In this document: piece by piece, positions 1 to 5,991 of the stretch | Numbering within the stretch: the first letter of the stretch is position 1 | How the letters are laid out: each line of letters opens with the position of its first letter | Assembly: GCA_029934195.1 (NCBI GenBank) | Contig: JAOZMQ010000088.1 | Span: 1-9,746 of the forward strand | Length of the DNA: 9,746 nucleotides | Source of the DNA: Candidatus Cloacimonadota bacterium | Lineage (GTDB): Bacteria; Cloacimonadota; Cloacimonadia; Cloacimonadales; JAOZMQ01 | Direction of reading: 5' to 3' | Made by a program: the position numbers and the translations under genes | Notes under the pieces: generated by a model | What the model saw: only the letters and a program-made list of their open reading frames with translations | The model's database searches: none | What the model was told of the DNA's origin: nothing

Positions 1-91
1 GTTGGGTAAAGAAAAAAGAGAACTAAGCTACAGAGTAGCAGCAAAAAAAGAAAATTTAGAAAAAGTTAGTTTTCGTTCAGATAGTATTTAA
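1..91 (+). CDS. C-terminal end of an unrecognised protein (partial, cut by window edge)
   Basis: An open frame enters from the left edge (base 1 is the third base of a split codon) and gives 29 residues, beginning LGKEKRELSYRVAAKK and ending FRSDSI, before TAA at 89-91. The composition is charged and helix-prone, typical of a soluble protein tail. Coding status is inferred from the sensible lysine/glutamate-rich composition and from the normal spacing to the next gene. The E-K-x3-L-S-x-R pattern faintly recalls the C-terminus of RdgB/HAM1 nucleotide pyrophosphatases, but the match is too short to name the protein. The last codons overlap a sequence (70-90) that resembles the palindrome at the right end of the window. 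Confidence 0.5.
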   Translation, partial: LGKEKRELSYRVAAKKENLEKVSFRSDSI

Positions 92-97
92 GTTTTA

Positions 98-112
98 TGA
101 TGGAAGCCATCA
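98..112 (+). other. Small perfect hairpin after the partial gene
   Basis: TGATGG (98-103) and CCATCA (107-112) form a perfect 6-bp stem with a 3-nt AAG loop, just 6 nt after the stop codon of the partial gene. No T-run follows it, so it does not look like a standard intrinsic terminator. It could be a weak 3'-end structure, or chance. Confidence 0.25.
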
Positions 113-144
113 ATTCATAATGTTACTGCAAAGTATCTAAGTTC

Positions 145-150
145 TATAAT
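145..150 (+). promoter_or_regulatory. Candidate -10 box for the S9 peptidase gene
   Basis: A perfect TATAAT lies 27 nt upstream of the ATG at 178. No good TTGACA-like -35 box is visible at 16-18 bp spacing. In such AT-rich DNA a single hexamer is weak evidence. Its place in the only spacer before the gene makes it the best candidate. The ribosome binding site TAGGAT (165-170) follows. Confidence 0.35.
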
Positions 151-177
151 CTAAAATTTTAAAATAGGATATCGTAA

Positions 178-2346
178 ATGAAAAAAGTCAAAACAAAATT
201 GCGAGTGATATTATTTATCTTCATTTTCATAGTTGTAAGTGGTTCTCTTTCTATGAAATTTATAAAAATCTCTGGAAATACTGCTCCAAAAGCAAAAAAA
301 AGAAAATTCTCATTTCAAAAGTACGGGTGCACAATTAATGACAATTATCATTGGTTAAAAGACAAAAGTAGAAATCAAAAGGATGTTTTAAAATATATTG
401 AAGAAGAGAATAATTATACAGCAAAGATGACAAGAAAGAATTCCGACTTACAAGAAGTTCTGTTTCAAGAGATGATTAATAGTAGGAAAGAGGTAGATTC
501 AACTTTACCATACAAAATTGGAAATTATTACTACTACTCCAGAAAAGAAAAAGGAAAGCAATATTCAGTTTTTTGCAGAAAAGAGGAAAGTTTATCCGCT
601 GAAGAAGTTATATATTTTGATATGAACAAAATGGCTGAAGGACATAAATATTATGGTATTGAGGAATTTTCATTAAGTCCGAACCAAGAATTTCTTGCTT
701 TTACTGAAGACACTTCAGGTGATGAATTGTGTACGTTGAAAATACTTAAAATCTCATCCGGTGAGATTTTGAGCGATTCAGCTTATCCTGCATCCAGTGT
801 AGAATGGGCAAATGATAATAAAACAATTTTTTATGGTACTGTAAATAAGGCGAATAGAACAGATAAAATTTTTAGACATAAGCTCGGAGATAAAACAGAA
901 AATGATAAATTGATATTCCATGAAAAAGATGGTCGTTTTTATGCTTGGATTTCTCATACAAAAAACCTTAAATACCTTCTAATTGGAGTTTCAAGTAGTA
1001 CTACATCTGAAGTGTATTTTTTAAAAAGAGATAATCCTTTGGGAGAATTTAAGCTTTTTTGCGAAAGACAACAAGGTGTTGAATATGAAATCTATCAAAG
1101 AGGGAAATATTTCTTTATCGAAACAAATGAAAATGCTGAAAATAAAAAAATTATGATTACTCCTATTCAAAATTATCAAAAGGAGAATTGGCAAGAATTT
1201 ATTCCGGAACAAGAAAATGTCACAATTAGTTTTTCTTTATTTAAAGATTTTTATTTCGTTAATGAACGTAAAAATGGTGTTGATGGTGGCAGAATTATAA
1301 ATTTCAATACAAGTCGTGAAATTAAAGATCCTCTTCTTTACAAAGAAAAATCTATTGAAAGAAGAATAACTTTTTCAGAATCTTCGTACTCTTTTTATAC
1401 CATGGATAATTATGAATTTGACACTCAATTTCTTCGGTATGGTTATGAATCTTTGGTTACCCCTTATACCATTTTTGACTATGACATAAATTCCGGAAAA
1501 TCTATTGTAAGAAAAGAAGATGAAATTCTTGGAGATTTTGATAGGAATAATTATTTTTCAGAAAGAATTTTTGCTCAAGCGGAAGATGGTACTAAAATCC
1601 CAATTTCTTTGGTATATAGAAAAGATTCTTTTAAAAAAGATGGAAGTTGCAATTTGCTTCTCGAAGGATATGGTGCTTATGGAACTATTAGTGATCCTTA
1701 TTTTTCTACATCAAGAAACACACTTCTTGATCGAGGAATAGTCTATGCTATTGCTCATATTCGAGGCGGTGGAGAAATGGGGGAAAAATGGTATAAACAT
1801 GGCAAAATGTTTGAGAAAAAAAATACGTTTACGGATTTTATCTCCTGTTCAGAATTTCTTATCAATGAAAAATATACAAGTAGTTCTAACCTTGCTATCG
1901 CTGGCGGAAGTGCAGGTGGATTATTAATGGGAGCTGTAGTAAATTTGAGACCGGATTTGTTTGAGGTTGTTCTTGCTGATGTTCCTTTTGTGGACGTTCT
2001 TGAAACCATGCTTGATTCAACTTTATCCGCCACAATGACAGAATATGAAGAATGGGGTAATCCAAATAAGGAAAAATATTTCAATTATATAAAATCATAT
2101 TGTCCTTATCAAAATGTTCAGAAACAGGATTATCCGAATATGTTGATCACAGGCGGATTTTATGACCCTCGTGTAAATTATTGGGAACCTACAAAATGGA
2201 CTGCAAAACTTCGCGAGTTTAACACAAGCGATAATATAATATTATTAAAAATTAATATGTCCGGTCATGGTGGAGCCTCCGGTCGATATGATTATTATCA
2301 GGAACTCGCTTTTCAATATGCTTTTTTATTGAATATTTTAAATTGA
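178..2346 (+). CDS. ptrB: Oligopeptidase B-type prolyl oligopeptidase family serine peptidase (S9A), probably exported
   Basis: This is a 722-residue serine peptidase that in its family cleaves short peptides after basic residues (Arg/Lys). The N-terminus is a Lys/Arg-rich start followed by a hydrophobic stretch (about residues 9-24), then DNYHWLKD (55-62), the family's N-terminal signature. A beta-propeller is expected over about 110-460. The catalytic alpha/beta-hydrolase domain has GYGAYG (497-502), HIRGGGEMGEKWY (527-539), GGSAGG with nucleophile S578, EYEEWGNP (from E622), DPRV with D663 and GHGG with H697. The Ser-Asp-His spacing fits oligopeptidase B, and E622/E624 sit where Salmonella OpdB carries its basic-specificity glutamates. 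The enzyme is about 35-45 residues longer than E. coli PtrB because of the N-terminal hydrophobic segment. There is no lipobox cysteine. ATG 178 has an SD-like TAGGAT 7 nt upstream. Family assignment is firm; envelope location is inferred. Confidence 0.93.
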   Translation: MKKVKTKLRVILFIFIFIVVSGSLSMKFIKISGNTAPKAKKRKFSFQKYGCTINDNYHWLKDKSRNQKDVLKYIEEENNYTAKMTRKNSDLQEVLFQEMINSRKEVDSTLPYKIGNYYYYSRKEKGKQYSVFCRKEESLSAEEVIYFDMNKMAEGHKYYGIEEFSLSPNQEFLAFTEDTSGDELCTLKILKISSGEILSDSAYPASSVEWANDNKTIFYGTVNKANRTDKIFRHKLGDKTENDKLIFHEKDGRFYAWISHTKNLKYLLIGVSSSTTSEVYFLKRDNPLGEFKLFCERQQGVEYEIYQRGKYFFIETNENAENKKIMITPIQNYQKENWQEFIPEQENVTISFSLFKDFYFVNERKNGVDGGRIINFNTSREIKDPLLYKEKSIERRITFSESSYSFYTMDNYEFDTQFLRYGYESLVTPYTIFDYDINSGKSIVRKEDEILGDFDRNNYFSERIFAQAEDGTKIPISLVYRKDSFKKDGSCNLLLEGYGAYGTISDPYFSTSRNTLLDRGIVYAIAHIRGGGEMGEKWYKHGKMFEKKNTFTDFISCSEFLINEKYTSSSNLAIAGGSAGGLLMGAVVNLRPDLFEVVLADVPFVDVLETMLDSTLSATMTEYEEWGNPNKEKYFNYIKSYCPYQNVQKQDYPNMLITGGFYDPRVNYWEPTKWTAKLREFNTSDNIILLKINMSGHGGASGRYDYYQELAFQYAFLLNILN

Positions 2347-2438
2347 AGTTATTAAAATTGATTGATCTTTTTTGTCATTTGACGGTTGATTTATCAATAG
2401 AAATCAAATAAAATCATAATTCGGATCTGAACAAGAAG

Positions 2439-2577
2439 GATTTTTAACCATGAAGAGCTGAAGTTCATGAAGAAGAGATTATTTCTCTCTCTTCGAAGGA
2501 ACGACTTCTTTGTAGCCCAATGCTTTAGGTTTAAGTAAAAATGATAAAGAGAATTATGAGGTCAGGAGTTCTGAATT
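2439..2577 (+). repeat. Interspersed intergenic repeat, copy A (long form)
   Basis: The 282-bp spacer before the MutL-like gene holds a repeat also found at 8728-8820. The left arm is GATTTTTAACC followed by a degenerate 9-nt-periodic CATGAAGAG-type run (2450-2476). The right arm runs from CTTTGTAGC (2508) to TTCTGAA (2575) and matches copy B at 27 of 28 bases over 2548-2575. Between the arms, copy A alone has a stem-loop: GAAGAGA (2472-2478) pairs with TCTCTTC (2488-2494). The right arm contains the imperfect dyad TCAGGAGTTCTGA (2562-2574). No reading frame of note crosses the element. The remainder of the spacer (2347-2438) is AT-rich with nothing recognisable. Function is unknown. Confidence 0.7.
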
Positions 2578-2616
2578 TATATAAAAATGTAAATACTTTC
2601 TTAATTATAACGACTT

Positions 2617-2623
2617 GGAGGGG
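2617..2623 (+). promoter_or_regulatory. Strong Shine-Dalgarno site of the MutL-like gene
   Basis: GGAGGGG lies 5 nt before ATG 2629, a near-consensus and strong ribosome binding site. It fixes the start and argues against a Bacteroidota host, where such sites are usually weak. Confidence 0.75.
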
Positions 2624-2628
2624 AATCA

Positions 2629-5532
2629 ATGAAAGGGACAGGAAAAATCATTATAACCGATATTGGCAGTACAACCACTAAAGCTATTTTGTTGACTATT
2701 TTAGAGAAATCTTATGAGATTAAAGGAATTTTTCATTCTGCCACTACAGTTGAAAAACCAATTGAGGATGTAAAAATTGGCGTTTTTCGTGCAATTAAGG
2801 GTTTGGAAAAAGAATCCGGTATTTCACTTATGAAAGAAAATTCTACACCAAAAAAGATTCTATTTCAAAAAGATACAAAATATCTGACAACAAGTTCTGC
2901 CGGAGGTGGATTACAAATCCTTGTTATTGGTTTAACAGTTTTCGATTCTGCAAGCAGTGCCAAAAGAGCAGCTTATGGAGCCGGAGGCGTTATCCTCGAT
3001 ACATTTGCGATCAATGATATGCGTACAGCTGTAGAACAAATGCGAACAATGAAGATCTTGCACCCTGATATAATTCTTTTTTCCGGTGGAGTAGATGGTG
3101 GAGCTATTGGAACACTTATCAGATTAGGAGAAACTTTATCAATTGCTAATCCAGATGCAAAATTTAGTAAATCACTGATACCACTGGTTTTTGCCGGAAA
3201 TCAAGATGCTATTCCATTTATCAAAAGTATGTTTTCAAAACAGTTTGATCTTTCTATCGTTCCAAATCTTCGTCCAGAGCTTGATAGAGAAAATCTTGAA
3301 CCAGCACGAGAAAAAATACATCAACTTTTTATGGATAATGTAATGGAACAAGCTCCGGGTTATAGTCAGGTAAAAAACCTTGTTTCAGATGACATCATTC
3401 CTACTCCTATGGGAGTTATTAAATCCTTACAAATGATCAGCGACAATCTCCAGTCAAATATTATGAGTGTTGATATTGGTGGGGCTACAACTGATATTTT
3501 TTCAAATATCAATGGTGTTTATTACCGCACAGTAAGTGCAAATTATGGAATGAGTTATAGTATCTCCAATGTAATGCTTGATACCGGATTTGAAAATATT
3601 AGGAAACAATTACCGGAATCTGTTTCAGATGACTATATTAGGAATTACATTTCCAACAAAATGCTTTATCCAACTTTCAATCCTATTGATTTTTTGCAGA
3701 AAAAAATAGAACACATCGTTGCAGCGGAAGCAATTATAATGTCCAAAAAACATCATCTCGAAATGAACTTCAATGCACATAAAATGGGTTTTCTTGATAA
3801 ACTAAAAAAGAATATTGATCGAGATAGATTTTTAGATATTATGTATTATGATAAAAGAGAAAAAGCAAAACAATTCCATTTCAAAGATATTGATATTATG
3901 ATTGGAGCCGGTGGAGTTATTACAAATGTCGATTCACCACAAGAAGCTGCTGAAATAATTAATAATGGTTTAAAACCAAAAGGAATTACAGAAATTTGGC
4001 GAGATAAAAAATTCATTTCACCACATCTTGGAAAACTCAGTCAAATCATGCCGGAAGTTGCAAATGATTTACTTCATAATATTTGCTTTGAGAAGCTTGC
4101 GATTGTAATTTCTCCGAAAATTAATAAAAAATTTAAAGCTGATAAAACAATAATGTATCTTGAGATTTATGATGGAAATAATACAGAAAATCTGAAAATA
4201 AAAGTTAATCAATATTATTTTATTGCTCAAAAAAATAAGAAAATTAGGAAAATTAAAATTGTCTTAGAAAAACATGTTTTGCTACAATCGAATGCAAGTG
4301 AGTATTTTGTACATTCAGATTTACCAATAATTATTGATACAAGAATTTCAAATTTTTTACAAGATTCTTTCTCTGATTTAACCAATATTGTAACGATAGA
4401 AAATACTTTTTCCAACTTATTCACAAAAGAAAAGCCCATACTAAACACACATTTATTGAAAGTTTCACTTCCTTACAATGGTGATATTCTCGTAAATGAA
4501 GGTCAATTTGTAACTCCTAAAACAATGATTGGAGAGAATAGATTTAGTCCGCCCCGTTTATATATAGTTTCTCTTTTCAAAGAACATGAAATTACTCTTA
4601 CTCCGGAAATGGTTCAAAATAGTCTTTTGATAAAAGAAGGTGATGAAGTTAAAAACGGACAAAATCTTTTGAAAATTGAGACCGGTTCAACTCTTGAGAA
4701 ATTAACAGGGACAATAAAAACCGTATGTTCACCAGTTAGGGGACGAGTGGAAAAAATAGAAATTCCTACTGGAATCATTATTTTGCGTGAAATTCAAGAT
4801 TATTCATCCAAACCGATAAGTATTAATATTGCTGAGAAATTGGGAATAAAACCAAAACATATCAAAGGTTATTTGAAAAAAAGGTTAGGTGAATTTATTT
4901 ATAAAGGAGAAACTGTTGCTGCACGAATAGATCAATTAATAACAAGAGTTATTCGGGCATCGGCAACCGGAACACTTATTGATATTGATAGTAAAAAAGG
5001 GGAAATCACTATCCAATATAAAAAGAAACCTATTCAAAAATTTGCAAATATTTATGGAAAAGTCAAAAGTATCTCTGAAAAGGAATCTGTAGAAATTGAA
5101 TATGTCGGTTACGAATTTCATGGAATTATTGGTTTTGGCGGTGAAGCAAGTGGAAATATTTGTAATTATAATGAGGAACTTACTTCCGGGGATTTAAAAA
5201 ATAAAATTATAATTATTGATAGAAAAATTGATTTCCTTTTATTGGATAAGTTGGCAAAAGCAAAAGTAAATGGTGTTATTGCAGCCTCAATTGATAATAA
5301 GGAATTGATTAAATTTATTAATGAAGAAATCGGAGTTGCCCTTACAGGACAAGAAAAAATCCCATTCCCTTTCATAATTACAGAAGCTTTTGGGAATTTC
5401 AAAATGGAAAAATTCTATAATAATTTTTTTAACGAGCATGAAAATTATCATTGCTATCTTAATGGACATACACAAATTCGTGCTGGGGTTACTCGCCCAA
5501 AAATTATCGTAATTGAAAATGGAGAGAACTGA
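2629..5532 (+). CDS. glmL: MutL/GlmL-family ATPase fused to a long C-terminal domain of unknown function
   Basis: MutL/GlmL proteins are ASKHA-fold ATPases encoded with adenosylcobalamin-dependent glutamate mutase and related aminomutases, and are thought to help maintain the enzyme. Here DIGSTTTKA (11-19) is the phosphate-1 loop. TTSSAGGGLQ (87-96) and LFSGGVDGG (150-158) are family motifs, MSVDIGGATTD (279-289) is phosphate-2, and IGAGGV (425-430) is the adenosine-side motif. Classical GlmL ends near 460 residues; this protein has 967. After a weakly conserved linker (about 490-600), residues 605-800 look like successive beta-barrel or sandwich units with glycine turns (GDILVNEGQ, SPVRGRVEKIEIPTG, ASATGTLIDIDS). 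Residues 825-967 hold GFGGEASG (835-842), NGVIAASID (881-889), GVALTGQE, ITEAFG and HTQIRAGVTRP. From memory this tail resembles proteins found with MutL in Chloroflexota; this is not verified. No mutase subunit gene is adjacent, so the partner (glutamate, ornithine or lysine aminomutase) is unknown. Confidence 0.85.
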   Translation: MKGTGKIIITDIGSTTTKAILLTILEKSYEIKGIFHSATTVEKPIEDVKIGVFRAIKGLEKESGISLMKENSTPKKILFQKDTKYLTTSSAGGGLQILVIGLTVFDSASSAKRAAYGAGGVILDTFAINDMRTAVEQMRTMKILHPDIILFSGGVDGGAIGTLIRLGETLSIANPDAKFSKSLIPLVFAGNQDAIPFIKSMFSKQFDLSIVPNLRPELDRENLEPAREKIHQLFMDNVMEQAPGYSQVKNLVSDDIIPTPMGVIKSLQMISDNLQSNIMSVDIGGATTDIFSNINGVYYRTVSANYGMSYSISNVMLDTGFENIRKQLPESVSDDYIRNYISNKMLYPTFNPIDFLQKKIEHIVAAEAIIMSKKHHLEMNFNAHKMGFLDKLKKNIDRDRFLDIMYYDKREKAKQFHFKDIDIMIGAGGVITNVDSPQEAAEIINNGLKPKGITEIWRDKKFISPHLGKLSQIMPEVANDLLHNICFEKLAIVISPKINKKFKADKTIMYLEIYDGNNTENLKIKVNQYYFIAQKNKKIRKIKIVLEKHVLLQSNASEYFVHSDLPIIIDTRISNFLQDSFSDLTNIVTIENTFSNLFTKEKPILNTHLLKVSLPYNGDILVNEGQFVTPKTMIGENRFSPPRLYIVSLFKEHEITLTPEMVQNSLLIKEGDEVKNGQNLLKIETGSTLEKLTGTIKTVCSPVRGRVEKIEIPTGIIILREIQDYSSKPISINIAEKLGIKPKHIKGYLKKRLGEFIYKGETVAARIDQLITRVIRASATGTLIDIDSKKGEITIQYKKKPIQKFANIYGKVKSISEKESVEIEYVGYEFHGIIGFGGEASGNICNYNEELTSGDLKNKIIIIDRKIDFLLLDKLAKAKVNGVIAASIDNKELIKFINEEIGVALTGQEKIPFPFIITEAFGNFKMEKFYNNFFNEHENYHCYLNGHTQIRAGVTRPKIIVIENGEN

Positions 5533-5582
5533 TTTGATAAAATAACCGCTTTTAAGATTCCATTCTGTAATATAAGGAATAT

Positions 5583-5685
5583 TAACCATGAAGAAATGAA
5601 GAACAGGAAGAGAAGAACACCATTTCTTTGCAATATAAGAATTTCAAATTGATTTCTTTCATTAACTTCGCCCTCTTCATGGTTA
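5583..5685. repeat. Inverted pair of TAACCATGAAGA repeats
   Basis: TAACCATGAAGA (5583-5594) and its exact reverse complement (5674-5685) can pair as a perfect 12-bp stem around a 79-nt interior. Both arms continue inward with degenerate GAAG-containing units at roughly 8-9 nt period, for example ATGAAGAA and CAGGAAGAG on the left. The same core begins the repeat at 2439, so this appears to be two converging copies of one repeat family rather than a terminator; no U-tract follows. Confidence 0.6.
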
Positions 5686-5886
5686 TAGAATTAGATTTCC
5701 ATTCAAGAATTACATAGATTTTTTTAACGATAGTTTCTAAGTTTAAGTCGAATTCTAATTTCTCACAAAAAAAACTTTACAATATTTAATAGTTTTAAAA
5801 TCTAATTTATTCTAATAAATGAAACTTTGTCTTTTCATTTTGATAGAAGTCACCTTATTCTTTAATATTTGGGAATTTCTTTTTAA

Positions 5887-5906
5887 TGCCTTTCGTGGTT
5901 ACGAAT
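5887..5906 (-). repeat. Degenerate TAACCACGAAAG repeat remnant
   Basis: Read on the - strand, this is ATTCGTAACCACGAAAGGCA. It shares GATT-N-N-TAACC (with flanking G at 5907-5908 region) and the following CACGAAAGG with the left arms of the repeats at 2439 and 8728. AACCACGAAG-type runs are familiar intergenic sequences in several bacterial phyla; this copy is short and decayed. Confidence 0.4.
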
Positions 5907-5926
5907 CTTTTTTAAGTAGCTCAAAA

Positions 5927-5932
5927 TATAAT
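5927..5932 (+). promoter_or_regulatory. Candidate -10 box for the kinase-methyltransferase unit
   Basis: A perfect TATAAT is placed 59 nt before ATG 5992, which would give a 5' leader of about 50 nt. No consensus -35 is visible at the right spacing. The long non-coding region upstream makes a promoter here likely, but the exact box is uncertain. Confidence 0.35.
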
Positions 5933-5978
5933 GTCTAATCTTTTTGCGATTATTAACCTTGTTTGTCGATAAAATTGA

Positions 5979-5984
5979 AAAGGA
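5979..5984 (+). promoter_or_regulatory. Ribosome binding site that decides the kinase start
   Basis: AAAGGA sits 7 nt before ATG 5992. It supports that start over the in-frame TTG at 5944, which would add 16 charged residues ahead of the signal peptide. Confidence 0.6.
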
Positions 5985-5991
5985 AATAAAT

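Larger units (their letters stand above)
5533..5991. other. 459-bp non-coding intergenic region rich in degenerate repeats
   Basis: No convincing gene is present. The region holds an inverted pair of TAACCATGAAGA elements (5583-5685), a further remnant on the - strand (5887-5906) and a -10-like box for the kinase gene (5927-5932). The stretch between about 5700 and 5885 is AT-rich with many short A and T runs and nothing I can name. No clear intrinsic terminator follows the MutL-like gene. Confidence 0.6.

Noticed and set aside
1..91. Naming the left partial gene as rdgB/HAM1
   Set aside because: Only a loose E-K-x3-L-S-x-R pattern in 29 residues supports it; no catalytic motif is in view.
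1755..2084. 109-codon open frame on the - strand inside the peptidase gene
   Set aside because: It lies wholly opposite the catalytic domain of a clear S9A peptidase, has no ribosome binding site of note and no recognisable protein features. The other short frames inside the large genes are likewise shadows.
2548..2575. Conserved repeat block as a sigma-70 promoter
   Set aside because: It includes a TTATGA hexamer, but the sequence at -35 distance differs between the two copies (TTAAGT versus CAGTGG) and neither matches consensus.
2439..2577. CRISPR array or insertion sequence in the repeat-rich spacers
   Set aside because: The repeats are few, degenerate and not separated by regular spacers. 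There is no cas gene, transposase or target-site duplication.
5287..5589. 100-codon - strand frame over the end of the MutL-like gene and the spacer
   Set aside because: It is mostly antisense to the conserved C-terminal motifs of the MutL-like protein, and its start lies within the repeat at 5583. No support for coding.
5944..5991. TTG at 5944 as start of the histidine kinase
   Set aside because: It would put 16 residues with charged KIEKE before the signal peptide and has no Shine-Dalgarno. ATG 5992 has AAAGGA at 7 nt and begins a normal signal peptide.
5533..5991. tRNA, riboswitch or cobalamin element near the MutL-like gene
   Set aside because: No cloverleaf, CCA end or B12-box-like conserved core could be found by eye in this or the other spacers.
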